Shown: positions 16,632 to 25,385 of the stretch, in pieces
Layout: the number at the start of each line of letters is the position of its first letter
Position numbering within the stretch: position 1 is the first letter of the stretch
Assembly: GCA_963790775.1 (NCBI GenBank)
Contig: CAWBPR010000015.1
Span: 1 to 64,000, forward strand
DNA length: 64,000 bases
Reading direction: 5' to 3'
From: JASJBU01 sp963790775
GTDB lineage: Bacteria; Pseudomonadota; Gammaproteobacteria; Chromatiales; Chromatiaceae
Notes under the pieces: generated by a model
What the model was told of the DNA's origin: nothing
Databases searched by the model: none
Seen by the model: the letters and a program-made list of their open reading frames with translations, nothing else
Translations under genes and position numbers: made by a program

Positions 16632-17282
16632 ATGAACCAACCCGCTCAACAAGCTAAATCACTTGTCAGTCAACATCGGCAGCCGAATTTTCCAATCGAT
16701 CCGATTTTCGTGCAACGTTGGTCGCCCCGCGCGTTCGACGCTTCGCCCATGTCGCTGGTCGACCTGCATACGATCCTCGAGGCGGCGCGTTGGGCGCCGT
16801 CGGCCTTCAACATACAGCCCTGGCGTTTTGTCTATGCGCTGCGCAACGATGAACACTGGGAAACCTTCCTGGGGCTGCTCGACCCCTTCAACGAGGCCTG
16901 GGCGCACAATGCCTCCGCACTGGTGTTCACCGTTTCCGACACGCTGACACCCGCTCACGGTTCGAGCCCCGCGAAGCCCTCGCGCACCCATAGCTTCGAC
17001 GCCGGTGCGGCGTGGGCTCATCTGGCGCTGCAGGCAACGGCCTTGGGCTACCAGGCGCACGCGATGGCCGGGATCTTCTTCGACGAGGTCACTCGACAGC
17101 TATCGATACCCGAGCGTTACCGGGTCGACATCGCGGTCGCGATCGGTCGACAGGCCTCACCCACCGCCCTGCCGCCGGCGCTTCGTGAACGTGAGGCGCC
17201 CAGTAACCGGATGCCGCTCGACCAGATTGCCTTTGACGGGTGGTTCGTGGTCGATCCGACAAACGACGGAACCTCTCAGTGA
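16632..17282 (+). CDS. Nitroreductase-family flavoprotein
   Basis: The 216-residue product has the FMN-binding RWSPRAFDASPMSLVDL (about 28) and EAARWAPSAFNIQPWRFVYA (about 48) elements, then AGAAWAHLALQATALGYQAH (about 130) and AIGRQASP, all typical of the nitroreductase fold. It likely reduces quinones, nitro compounds or enones using NAD(P)H. GGAGAACC before the ATG supports the start. G+C and codon use here (GCG, CTG, GTC) are richer than in the flanking genes, suggesting separate acquisition. It is 25 bases before the EamA transporter gene. Confidence 0.82.
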   Translation: MNQPAQQAKSLVSQHRQPNFPIDPIFVQRWSPRAFDASPMSLVDLHTILEAARWAPSAFNIQPWRFVYALRNDEHWETFLGLLDPFNEAWAHNASALVFTVSDTLTPAHGSSPAKPSRTHSFDAGAAWAHLALQATALGYQAHAMAGIFFDEVTRQLSIPERYRVDIAVAIGRQASPTALPPALREREAPSNRMPLDQIAFDGWFVVDPTNDGTSQ

Positions 17283-17306
17283 GCAAACGGTGATGGGAGA
17301 CATGTC

Positions 17307-18371
17307 ATGAACATCAAAATGAACACAACGTCCCGGCTAGCACCCGCGAGTCTGCTGCAAGAACCTGCCGTGTTGTTGGTTATCACCGGCACACTGATCG
17401 GGCTGAATTTCCCGCTGGGCAAGATCGCCGGGCAAGCCGGCGTGACACCCATGCTCTGGGCCCTGCTGATATCCCTTGGCGCTGCGCTGATGCTCTTGCC
17501 GATACTGACGGTGAAGCGAGAACTGCAACGGCCATCGAAACGCGTGATCCGCTACGCGTTCATCTCGGCGACGATTTCGTTCGTTACGCCCAATTTGCTG
17601 TTGTTTACCGTCATCCCACATACCGGTGCCGGATACACCGGGCTGATGTTTGCGCTGTCGCCTGTATTCACTGTGTTGTTTGCCATGTTGTTTCGACTGA
17701 AGACACCGAGCCGTCTCGGATTCCTTGGGATCGCCGTTGGCCTGACTGGGGCTGTCGTAGTCAGCCTGACCCGGAGCACCGCCCCGGATGGCCCAACCAC
17801 TGAATGGTTGCTGGCGGCCTTGATGATCCCGGTGGCACTCGCCGCGGGTAATGTCTACCGCACACTAGACTGGCCGGAACAGACCTCGCCAAATGTGCTC
17901 GCCTTCTGGGGCCACACCTTTTCCAGTCTGATCTTTGTGTCGTTGCTGTGGCTGATACACGGCACCCTGCCGTTCAGTGAACTCCGCCCCGCTATTGGAG
18001 CGGCATTGGTACAAGTATTAGTTGCCGGTATGACCTTCCCGGTCTTTTTCCGCCTGCAACAAACCGGTGGTCCGGTGTTACTTAGCCAGATCGGTTACGT
18101 GGCAGCGGCCGTCGGTTTGATCGCAGCGACCCTGTTTCTCGGCGAGCAATACGATGCGGCGACCTGGTGGGGTGCGGGCGTGATTGCCTTGGGAATTCTC
18201 ATCACCGTCATCGCCCAGATCGGCGAGCGCAGATCAGTCAATCCAGCGACCGATCAAGTTGATGGGGAGACTCAGACTCAAGGCTCCCAGTATGGTGGAT
18301 CCTTGATCTCCTCAGACAGGAAATCGACGAATGCCCTGACCTTGGGTGAAAGATGCTTGCGCTGTGGATAG
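17307..18371 (+). CDS. EamA/DMT-family transporter with an extended C-terminus
   Basis: The 354-residue product has ten hydrophobic helices in two EamA repeats (about 20-155 and 170-310), with the usual end-of-repeat glycine-rich patterns (GLTGAVVVSL; GVIALGILITVIA). EamA proteins export or import small metabolites. The last 35 or so residues after the tenth helix are hydrophilic and run 94 bases into the 3' end of the convergent LysR gene, so the natural stop may have been lost. It probably forms an operon with the nitroreductase. Confidence 0.78.
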   Translation: MNIKMNTTSRLAPASLLQEPAVLLVITGTLIGLNFPLGKIAGQAGVTPMLWALLISLGAALMLLPILTVKRELQRPSKRVIRYAFISATISFVTPNLLLFTVIPHTGAGYTGLMFALSPVFTVLFAMLFRLKTPSRLGFLGIAVGLTGAVVVSLTRSTAPDGPTTEWLLAALMIPVALAAGNVYRTLDWPEQTSPNVLAFWGHTFSSLIFVSLLWLIHGTLPFSELRPAIGAALVQVLVAGMTFPVFFRLQQTGGPVLLSQIGYVAAAVGLIAATLFLGEQYDAATWWGAGVIALGILITVIAQIGERRSVNPATDQVDGETQTQGSQYGGSLISSDRKSTNALTLGERCLRCG

Positions 18372-19183
18372 ACGGCATAAATCGAGACTTCCAGGGCCTT
18401 GTAATCCTTCAGCACGGCCATGAGCCGCCCGGCCTGGATGTGGGCGCCGACGACGAAGGTCGGCGTCAAGGTCACGCCAGCGCTTTTCAGCAGAGCCTCG
18501 CGCAACGCGAGGCTGTTGTTCATCTGCAGCCTACCGTTGACTGCCACGTTACGGTAGCTGCCGTCGGTATCTACAAAGCGCCATTCACTCGGCGAATCCT
18601 GGTAGCGATAGGTCAGTGCCGGATGGTCCGCCAAGTCCTCCGGTGACTGCGGCACTCCATGGCGGGCAAAATACTCGGGTGAACCACACACCACGTGCTT
18701 GCAAGGCCCCAAACGACGGGCGACCAATGAAGAATCCGGCAGCTCACCAATCCGGATAGCCAGATCGAAGCCCTCTTCGACCAGGTCGACCCTGCGGTCG
18801 TCCAGCACCATATCCACCGTCAATTCCGGGTACTGCGACTGAAACGCCGGCAGCAATGGCGCCACATGCAGAATACCGAAAGTCATCGGACTGCTGAGTC
18901 GAAGCTCACCCCGTGGTTCGCCCTGGAGCTTGGAAACCTCGGCCTCTGCCTCTTCGATCTCATCGAGCGCCCGCTGACTGCGTTCGAAAAAGGCTTGGCC
19001 GACTTCAGTCAGGCTGAGCCGACGCGTGGTGCGGTTGAGCAGACGTGCACCCAACCGGTCCTCCAGTCGCGTGACGTATTTGCTGACAACCGACTTGGAT
19101 AGCCCTAGCTTGTCGGCGGCGGTGGTAAAGCTGCCGCTGCGCACCACCTGCACGAAAACCGCAATGTCGCTGAGTGATTCCAA
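18278..19183 (-). CDS. LysR-family transcriptional regulator
   Basis: The 301-residue product begins with the winged HTH (DIAVFVQVVRSGSFTTAADKLGLSKSVVSKYVTRLEDRLGARLL, residues 6-50) in the LysR arrangement typical of the CrgA/AaeR-like group, followed by a linker helix and a periplasmic-binding-protein-like effector domain (about 90-295). It is divergent from the cyclase gene (112-base gap) and convergent with the EamA gene, so it may control one or both. The inducer is unknown. Confidence 0.85.
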   Translation of the reverse strand: MESLSDIAVFVQVVRSGSFTTAADKLGLSKSVVSKYVTRLEDRLGARLLNRTTRRLSLTEVGQAFFERSQRALDEIEEAEAEVSKLQGEPRGELRLSSPMTFGILHVAPLLPAFQSQYPELTVDMVLDDRRVDLVEEGFDLAIRIGELPDSSLVARRLGPCKHVVCGSPEYFARHGVPQSPEDLADHPALTYRYQDSPSEWRFVDTDGSYRNVAVNGRLQMNNSLALREALLKSAGVTLTPTFVVGAHIQAGRLMAVLKDYKALEVSIYAVYPQRKHLSPKVRAFVDFLSEEIKDPPYWEP

Positions 19184-19295
19184 ATTGACTCCGATTAATC
19201 AACAATCATGAACAATATTATTCTATTTAGGCCGATTATCAATCGTAGATGGTCCTCTATCTTTATCTCCACACGACACCGAAAGGAGGTACACC

Positions 19296-20282
19296 ATGAA
19301 ACTGAAAGCACATCTTATAGCCACAACGCTTGGTATCGCCTTGCTGATGGGCATGTCCGGCACATACGCTGCCCAAGCCGTCGGTAAGAGCCCTTGGGGA
19401 CCCAACGATGAAATCGGCCGCCTGAACCTGATGACACCACAGTCGCAAGCCGCCATCCTGTCGCGGTTATCCGGAGGCAAGAGCTACGATCTGTCAGTCG
19501 AGTATTTCATCGGCATGCCGAGCTGGCAGGCGGCGGGCGACCCCCACTATCGTATCTGGATGACACATACCCCCCACGGCAACGTCATCGCCGATCCCCT
19601 CGGACTTGGCGAGACGGTGAACGAACATGTCAGCTACACCGGGGCTGCCATTTCAATGTACACCCACATGGGCACGCATATCGATGCGCTGAGTCACTTT
19701 GGCCTCGACGGCAAGGTCTGGAACGGATTCACGGCAAAGGACCACCTGGGAGATCGCGGTTGGACCGTCGCTGGCGCCGAAAAGATTCCACCCATCATCG
19801 CCCGAGGTGTGCTGATCGATGTCGCTGCGGCGAAAGAACTGGAGGTGCTTCCCGACGGGTACCGCATCACGCGCGAGGATCTTGTCGATGCGCTGAAACG
19901 ACAGAACATGACCCTGCAGACAGGTGATGTCGTCCTGATCCGGACCGGCCGCATGCAGCATTACGAAGATGCCGCCGCCTACATGGCGAATCCGCCCGGC
20001 ATGGGGATGTCCGCCGCACGATTCCTGGTCGAGGAGAGCGGCGCCATGGTAGTGGGTGCCGACAACCTGAGCTTCGAAGCGTTTCCGTCCGAAGTGAAAG
20101 GAAACTATGTCCCGCTGCACACTTATCTGCTCGCCCAGACGGGAACCCCCATCATTGAACTGGCCTATCTGGAAGAGCTGGCACGCGATCGAGTCTACGA
20201 GTTCGCCTTTATCGGGGGTTCACTCAAATTGCGCGGTTCGGATGCGGCACCGTTGCGACCCATTGCTATTCCCTTGCGCTAA
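19296..20282 (+). CDS. Secreted cyclase-family (kynurenine formamidase-like) hydrolase
   Basis: The 328-residue product has a signal peptide (about 1-26, ending TYAAQA) and the metal-binding HMGTHIDALSH (about 127-137) that defines the cyclase/KynB fold, followed by TGDVVLIRTG and a late GADNLSFEAFPS. The N-terminal WGPNDEIGRLN motif is typical of the larger cyclase-like group that acts on cyclic amides, esters or isatin-like compounds. AAAGGAGGTACACC is an ideal ribosome site. It is divergent from the LysR gene at 18278. Confidence 0.8.
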   Translation: MKLKAHLIATTLGIALLMGMSGTYAAQAVGKSPWGPNDEIGRLNLMTPQSQAAILSRLSGGKSYDLSVEYFIGMPSWQAAGDPHYRIWMTHTPHGNVIADPLGLGETVNEHVSYTGAAISMYTHMGTHIDALSHFGLDGKVWNGFTAKDHLGDRGWTVAGAEKIPPIIARGVLIDVAAAKELEVLPDGYRITREDLVDALKRQNMTLQTGDVVLIRTGRMQHYEDAAAYMANPPGMGMSAARFLVEESGAMVVGADNLSFEAFPSEVKGNYVPLHTYLLAQTGTPIIELAYLEELARDRVYEFAFIGGSLKLRGSDAAPLRPIAIPLR

Positions 20283-20360
20283 TTACCATACGTCAATACA
20301 CCGGGCAGGGACGCCCGATTTCGAACACACCACCATCACTCGTTTGGAGTCTAGATAATC

Positions 20361-20409
20361 AGTGCTGCTATAGCAGGCAGGTTTCCGGATTGCTTCATAG
20401 TACCCGCAG
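20361..20409. repeat. Repeat C copy 1
   Basis: GTGCTGCTATAGCAGG, then GTTTCCGGATTGCTTC and CCCGCAG, matches 32661-32711 at the end of the TOTE-type gene, with small differences. It contains the perfect palindrome CTGCTATAGCAG (20365-20376). It may be an intergenic repeat or an element edge. Confidence 0.5.
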
Positions 20410-20427
20410 TTTGCTCGCCGCGCTGTC

Positions 20428-20916
20428 TCAACTTGCATGCTGAATCAGCCCGACGGTGAACATCAGTGCCGCACACATTGCAGCTACAGTGCGTACGCTG
20501 TTCAGTAGCGTCCACCGGTCAAGGTAGTGCTCCCAGACCTTAATCGCAGCGGGATCGTTAGCCTGAACAGCAGCCAATTGATTGTTCAATGGCACATTGC
20601 CGAGGCCCGTCAGGAGAAACGTGCCGACCAGATACAGCAGGGCACCCGCAACAAGCCAGGGCGCCGAAGGCGATTCCCACCCTATCACAGCAAGAACAGC
20701 GACCAGTAGTGAAATCACTGCCGTGCCCAGGAACGCGCCAAGAAACGACGGATTCAACACCACCAGGTTGATCGATTGCATCGCCGTAATACCCTCCGCG
20801 GAGGGCACGCGTGCGAGCGCCTTCATGACGAAGCTCGAGAAGGCGAAGAAGATGCCACCGATCAACGCAGAGCCGAGCAACGCGATGACTATCGCAATGA
20901 TGGTCACGAGGTTCAC
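20428..20916 (-). CDS. DUF1772 (anthrone oxygenase-like) membrane protein
   Basis: The 162-residue product has four hydrophobic helices, with FFAFSSFVMKALARVP early, GNVPLNNQLAAV in the loop and WTLLNSVRTVAAMCAALMF near the end: the classic DUF1772 pattern. The family includes proteins linked to anthrone oxidation, but most members have no proven activity. Its ATG overlaps the stop of the upstream SnoaL-NmrA gene by 4 bases, showing translational coupling. Confidence 0.78.
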   Translation of the reverse strand: MNLVTIIAIVIALLGSALIGGIFFAFSSFVMKALARVPSAEGITAMQSINLVVLNPSFLGAFLGTAVISLLVAVLAVIGWESPSAPWLVAGALLYLVGTFLLTGLGNVPLNNQLAAVQANDPAAIKVWEHYLDRWTLLNSVRTVAAMCAALMFTVGLIQHAS

Positions 20917-22235
20917 GCTGCCACCCCTTCCTCATTTTTCACATTCCAGGTGCCACGCGCGGCGATGCGACGCGCATAATCCGCGAAGTCGGCCGGCTCC
21001 CGCCCCAGCGCACGCCGGACGCCGTCACCAACGTAGGCGTTGCGACCGTCGAGGACCGTTTCAAACAAGTAGTTCAATAGCCACGCGATGTCATCCGGCG
21101 TGCCCGATTCGGCGATGGCCTGAGCGAACGCCTCTTTCGGGATCTGAACAAACTGCACCTTGCGACCGGCGGCTTGGGAAATCTCGCGTGCCAGCTCGGT
21201 GAAGGTCAGCGTGCGGGGGCCAGTTACTTCATAGATTTCGCCGGCATGCCCCTCCTCGGTTAGCGCTGCAACCGCGACATCTGCGATGTCATTGACATCG
21301 ATAAAGGGCTCGGGGACATCCGCGGTCGGCAGCGTGATGGCACCACCCATAACCATGCCGAGGAACTCGCCCTCGGAGAAGTTCTGCATGAACCAACTCG
21401 CGCGAACCACCGTCCACTCGACACCGGCTTGCTGGATAATCCGCTCACAGGCCTGCGCCTCTTCTTCCCCGCGTCCCGACAACAGCACGAGCCGCTTGAC
21501 GCCCTGCGCTACCGCCTGGTCAACGAAACGGCGAATCGAGTCGCTGGCACCCGGTATTGCAAGATCCGGCGCATAGGTGATATAGGCCGCCGTTACCCCT
21601 TCGAGGACCGTGTTCCAGGTGCTCGAATCGTTCCAGTTGAACGATGGGTTCGACGAGCGGGATGCAATGCGGGTTGCAACCCCGCGTGCCTGTAGTCGCT
21701 GTGCGACGCGGCGACCGGTTTTTCCTGTTCCTCCCACTACCAGGGTAATGGCCTCGGATGCCTGATCGTTGTTTGCCTCGAGACTCATCGCGCTCCCCTC
21801 ATTGCTGCTGGTCTCTGTTTCCGGGTGAATTGAAACGATGCCGAGCTGCTGGAACAGGGTTAATTGGTCCAGAAGCTCCCACTCATCAATGATTTTTCCG
21901 TTTTCAAAATGACTGAGTGTCATCCCGCTTACCTTCACCTGCCTGCCGGTTGCCGCGATTCCCATGAGATCGCCTTCGTGGGTGCCGGATAGAGTGAAGG
22001 AGATCACGGTCTTGTTACCCGCGCTAACCAGCTCCTCGATTTCTATGTGCAGATCGGGAAAAGCGCTGCGGTAGGCTGTGAACAGATCTCTGAGAGCTTC
22101 CGGACCCTGAAGTACCTGATCGGGACTACGGTAGACGTATTTCGGGTGAATTACCTCGTCCAGAACCGGGAAATTCCCGTTGTTGATGACCTGCTCGATA
22201 AAACGTCGCATGGTTATTTCATTGCTCAGGAACAT
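20913..22235 (-). CDS. Fusion of SnoaL-like ester cyclase and NmrA-type NAD(P)-binding protein
   Basis: Residues 1-130 form a SnoaL-like cone fold (TMRRFIEQVINNGNFPVLDEVIHP; FPDLHIEIEELVSAGNKTV; GKIIDEWELLDQLTLFQQLG). After a linker rich in Ser/Glu, residues 160-440 form an NmrA-like Rossmann domain with VVGGTGKTGRRVAQRL (nucleotide-binding GxxGxxG) and a late YVGDGVRRALGREPADFADY segment usual for this family. The two are commonly separate genes. An internal MSLEANN near codon 148 could once have been a start. The fusion may link binding of a hydrophobic substrate with NAD(P)-dependent sensing or reduction. It lies in an operon with the DUF1772 gene and divergent from an AraC regulator. Confidence 0.8.
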   Translation of the reverse strand: MFLSNEITMRRFIEQVINNGNFPVLDEVIHPKYVYRSPDQVLQGPEALRDLFTAYRSAFPDLHIEIEELVSAGNKTVISFTLSGTHEGDLMGIAATGRQVKVSGMTLSHFENGKIIDEWELLDQLTLFQQLGIVSIHPETETSSNEGSAMSLEANNDQASEAITLVVGGTGKTGRRVAQRLQARGVATRIASRSSNPSFNWNDSSTWNTVLEGVTAAYITYAPDLAIPGASDSIRRFVDQAVAQGVKRLVLLSGRGEEEAQACERIIQQAGVEWTVVRASWFMQNFSEGEFLGMVMGGAITLPTADVPEPFIDVNDIADVAVAALTEEGHAGEIYEVTGPRTLTFTELAREISQAAGRKVQFVQIPKEAFAQAIAESGTPDDIAWLLNYLFETVLDGRNAYVGDGVRRALGREPADFADYARRIAARGTWNVKNEEGVAA

Positions 22236-22372
22236 TTGTGATTCTCCTCTATTGGTTCAGTTTGGCGCCGCTCATGCAGCTTGTTTCGGTACTAATAAAG
22301 GTATGTGACAGGGTCGTATAACGCCATTTGTAGAAAGCTCAGATTCATACGCGTTCGTCTATAATTGGCCCC

Positions 22373-23308
22373 ATGGATACTTTGGGTGGATTGCTGGATG
22401 CTCCGCGTGCGCGCGGCGCCTTTGCTTTGCGAGCAGTCATGAACTCGCCGTGGTCGCTGAGGGACCTCGCCGGTTCACCGCTGACGCTGATCGCTGGTGT
22501 GGCAGGAGAGCTGTGGCTGGTAGCCGATGACGGTGATCCTGTTCAGATCGGCCCCGGTGACATCGCTGTGATACGCGCACCGATGCATTACAACCTCGCC
22601 GACTCTCCGGCCACGCCCCCGCAGGTGATCATTCATCCGGGTCAACGCTGTTGTGACCTGAACGGAAACTCATTGCATGAGGCGATGATGCATGGCGTGA
22701 GAACCTGGGGTAACGATGCTGAAGGTTCAACCATCTTTCTCGTCGGCGCCTATGAGCATCTAAGCGACATCAGCGATCGCCTGTTGCGGGCGTTGCCACC
22801 AGTGCTGTCGCTTACCCATGCCGACTGGGAGTCTCCCCTTGTGGCCTTACTCGGTGACGAGGTGATCAAAGATGAACCGGGGCAGGCTGCGGTGCTGGAT
22901 CGGCTGCTTGATCTGCTGCTGACCGCCGTGCTCAAGGCCTGGTTTGGCAAACACGACAGCAGCCGGCCGAAATGGTGGCGGTACCAGGGAGACCGGATCA
23001 TCGAACGTGCCCTGCGCATCATGCATGACAAACCGGCCAATCCATGGACGATGGATGCATTGGCGCTGGAAGTCGGTGCCTCGCGGGCGTCGCTTGCGCG
23101 CCGGTTCCAGGAACGGGTTGGTGAATCACCGATGACCTTCCTGAGAAATTGGCGAATGGCCCTGGCAGCCGACCTGTTATGCCAGCCAAACGAGACCGTG
23201 AGCACTGTGGCCGAGAAGGTTGGCTATGCAACACCATTTGCATTCAGTGCTGCATTCAAGCGTGTAAGAGGCGTGAGCCCACAAGCGCATCGGGCGGCCG
23301 CGCTCTGA
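22373..23308 (+). CDS. AraC-family regulator with cupin_6 sensor domain
   Basis: The 311-residue product begins with the AraC cupin_6 region (LGGLLDAPRARGAFALRAVMNSPWSLRDL at about 3-31, GDIAVIRAP near 62) and ends with a double HTH of about 100 residues (PWTMDALALEVGASRASLARRFQERVGESPMTFLRNWRM, about 223-262). It is divergent from the SnoaL-NmrA gene with a 137-base gap, so it is probably its regulator. Regulators of this type often sense small reactive or aromatic compounds and control a neighbouring oxidoreductase. Confidence 0.85.
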   Translation: MDTLGGLLDAPRARGAFALRAVMNSPWSLRDLAGSPLTLIAGVAGELWLVADDGDPVQIGPGDIAVIRAPMHYNLADSPATPPQVIIHPGQRCCDLNGNSLHEAMMHGVRTWGNDAEGSTIFLVGAYEHLSDISDRLLRALPPVLSLTHADWESPLVALLGDEVIKDEPGQAAVLDRLLDLLLTAVLKAWFGKHDSSRPKWWRYQGDRIIERALRIMHDKPANPWTMDALALEVGASRASLARRFQERVGESPMTFLRNWRMALAADLLCQPNETVSTVAEKVGYATPFAFSAAFKRVRGVSPQAHRAAAL

Positions 23309-23581
23309 GGTGTATAAATTGTCACAGTACTCTGCTGTGGCGACAGCAAAGTCTTATCGAATTAGGGTCTGCGCAAGAATAGGCTCATGTCCACTGTTCA
23401 ACAATTTGAGTTATAGAACATGATTCGGCCACAAAGCCGGTCTTGGTAAGGACCCAATCCCTACCACGGCAAGATATCCGTGAAATAACTTTATTTTCAA
23501 TACGTTGAGAAATTTTCAAATACTGCGTTTTCAGGAAAACCGTATTATTTTTCTAAAACATAAGCTTTGCAGATCAACAGG

Positions 23582-23829
23582 GATGCGGACGAGTACAAGG
23601 TTGATGTCGTGATTGAGAACAGCGCAGGACAAATGGTAGGGGTCGAGTAAAAGCCTCTGACACCATTAAAGAGCGAGATCTGCGTGGATTGAAGAAACTC
23701 GCCAGCCTGGCCGGTGATCAATTCATAGCAGGCGTGCTGTTGTACGATGTTGATGAAACAATGCCCCTGGGTAGCTACCTATGGTCTCCCCTGTTCACAC
23801 TCTGGGGCTCATCAAGCCGTCATCAATAG
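23582..23829 (+). pseudogene. C-terminal remnant of AAA ATPase with DUF4143 domain
   Basis: DEYKVDVVIENSAGQMVGVE and, after a one-base loss near 23647, VKASDTIKERDLRGLKKLAS, FIAGVLLYD and MPLGSYLW match the end of the DUF4143 half of ATPases in the AAA_14 family, which carries a degraded nuclease-like (DxnVE-K) core. The N-terminal ATPase half is absent. The remnant lies just left of repeat A copy 1. Confidence 0.65.
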
Positions 23830-23850
23830 TCTACCTAGTCGAGCGCCATA

Positions 23851-23989
23851 AATACCATGACAGCACCAATCTGCCTCTCATGGTATCGCTGGTTTTTGTG
23901 TTACAGGACTTGGGAAATACCATTGATGATGCAGATTATATTATCCACTGGATTTTTTTTATTATAATTCTATATGTTACGAATTCCTG
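23851..23989. repeat. Repeat A copy 1 (hairpin block left of att-like core)
   Basis: ATACCATG (23852) pairs with CATGGTAT (23879-23886) around a 19-base loop, followed by AATACCATTGATGATGCAG and an A/T-rich stretch to the core at 23990. The same order occurs at 32723-32863 right before guaA, and the hairpin part at 28461. It is the part of the putative attachment site on the element's inner side. Confidence 0.65.
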
Positions 23990-24110
23990 TCACTCCCACT
24001 CGATTGTAAACGACCCATCTTCGCTGTTTAATATCAATGGCTTACTTGTTAGTGTAGGTGGCAATACCATGAAAAATACCCTGTTCAAAAAATCCTGCCA
24101 ATTGCCCGAG
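23990..24110. repeat. att-like core (identical to guaA 3' end) plus repeat B copy 2
   Basis: TCACTCCCACTC is the exact reverse complement of the last 12 bases of guaA (GAGTGGGAGTGA). It is followed by CGATTGTAAACG and the B block with paired ATACCATG motifs. On the minus strand a frame reads NKPLILNSEDGSFTIEWE-stop, with VWQRPVGNFLGQL further upstream, paralleling copy 1 near the orphan antitoxin. Because A, core and B are contiguous here, it looks like the junction of two tandem elements. Confidence 0.65.
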
Positions 24111-24308
24111 AAAATTGCCAACTGGACGCTGCCACACAGCAACTCCTTTGCCCACCTTCCGGGTCTTGATTTTCAGTGTATCCCCCGCTCATTCGGATGC
24201 TTCCTTCAGAATTCTTGTCATCGAGATATCGGACACGCCAGGAAATCAGGAGACAGTATACCCAACTGCGTTGAACAGACCGGCTGACCTTTATTGCGTA
24301 TTACGGCC

Positions 24309-24385
24309 CAATCTGAACACCCATTCCGGTTCAACATGAACACTTTTACTGTAGTTTCCGGAATCGGTGTTCATGTTGGACCAGA
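24309..24385. mobile_element. Relic of IS terminal repeats, IS21-like
   Basis: GAACACCCATTCCGG, TTCAACATGAACAC and CCGGAATCGGTGTTCATG are spaced as the repeated TGTTCA...CCGGAAT units found at the ends of IS21-family elements. GGTTCAACATGAACAC (24328) and GGTGTTCATGTTGGACC (24366) form a long inverted repeat. No transposase gene is present between or near them. Confidence 0.4.
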
Positions 24386-24446
24386 GTATGCACTTTATCG
24401 GTATACTGTACCCGGATAGCACCAACAGCTGCACGAAGCAGTTATG

Positions 24447-25346
24447 TTACCAGCCCATATGATAGTAAGCCCATATACGTTCGATATTCATCGGCAGCCA
24501 TTCGTCGTAGGAGCGCCAGTTCTCGTACTTCGGGAGCTTGACGGTTTTTCTGAGCGCATCCGGACTGTGCGTTCCGGAATCCATGGCCTGTTTGACGGCT
24601 GCCATCAACTCTTCCAGGTAGACGCGTTGTTCGGCAACGACTGACGCTGGATCAATGGCAGGTTGATTCTCAGGGCCGTGCGCGGATATAACGTAATCGA
24701 AGTCCAGCTGTTCGATTTCCTTCAGCGACCGTATCCACTCGTCCGGCCAGAAATCGGGCATGCTGCGGAAGGCCACCCGACGTGGTGTAACGATATCCAC
24801 GACAAAGAGTATCTTCTCTTTCGGCAACCGCATAACCACCAGGCTGTCGCCATGGTTTGGCCCGAAGTAGGTCAATTCTACCGTCCTGCCGCCCAGTTCC
24901 ACGGTATAGGAGTCTTCGAAGGTAATATCCGGTAACGGAATGACCGGGCTTGGGTGGTCGCCCAGCTGCGTCAGTACATTCTTGTGGGCGATGAATTTCG
25001 CACCTTCTTCCTTGAACACCGTTCCACCCGAAATATGGTCATGGTGGTTGTGGCTGTAGATGACGTACTTAATGGGCTTGTCCGTTATGTTGCTGATCTC
25101 TTTGCGCAACAGACCGGCAGCCTTCGGGTTGAGCGGGTCGGTCACAATGACGCCCTCGTCGGTCACGAGAAAGATATTGCGGTAAACCCACCAGCGAAAA
25201 ACATACAGGCCGTCACCGATTTCTTTCACGCTGGATCCAAAGGCTTTGCCGCCCATCGGTTCCTGGGTTGGAAAGCTACCCGCCATGACGGCAGACGAAA
25301 ACAGCAAACCGATCACGACCGTTAACTTCAGCATTAGATTTTTCAT
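24447..25346 (-). CDS. Periplasmic metallo-beta-lactamase-fold hydrolase
   Basis: The 299-residue product has a signal peptide (cut about AVMAG) and the metal motif SHNHHDHISGG (about 98-108; HxHxDH-like), then GPNHGDSLVVMRLP (third ligand His about 167), VDIVTP with the bridging Asp (about 184) and SAHGPEN with the last His (about 221). Secreted MBL proteins of this type include quinoprotein-relay and beta-lactamase-like hydrolases. It is followed on the same strand by nothing related and lies 39 bases after the cytochrome b561 gene, so they may act together. Confidence 0.78.
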   Translation of the reverse strand: MKNLMLKLTVVIGLLFSSAVMAGSFPTQEPMGGKAFGSSVKEIGDGLYVFRWWVYRNIFLVTDEGVIVTDPLNPKAAGLLRKEISNITDKPIKYVIYSHNHHDHISGGTVFKEEGAKFIAHKNVLTQLGDHPSPVIPLPDITFEDSYTVELGGRTVELTYFGPNHGDSLVVMRLPKEKILFVVDIVTPRRVAFRSMPDFWPDEWIRSLKEIEQLDFDYVISAHGPENQPAIDPASVVAEQRVYLEELMAAVKQAMDSGTHSPDALRKTVKLPKYENWRSYDEWLPMNIERIWAYYHMGW

Positions 25347-25385
25347 AATTGTATCCTCCAGGTGGAATGATTCATAAAGCCGGGA

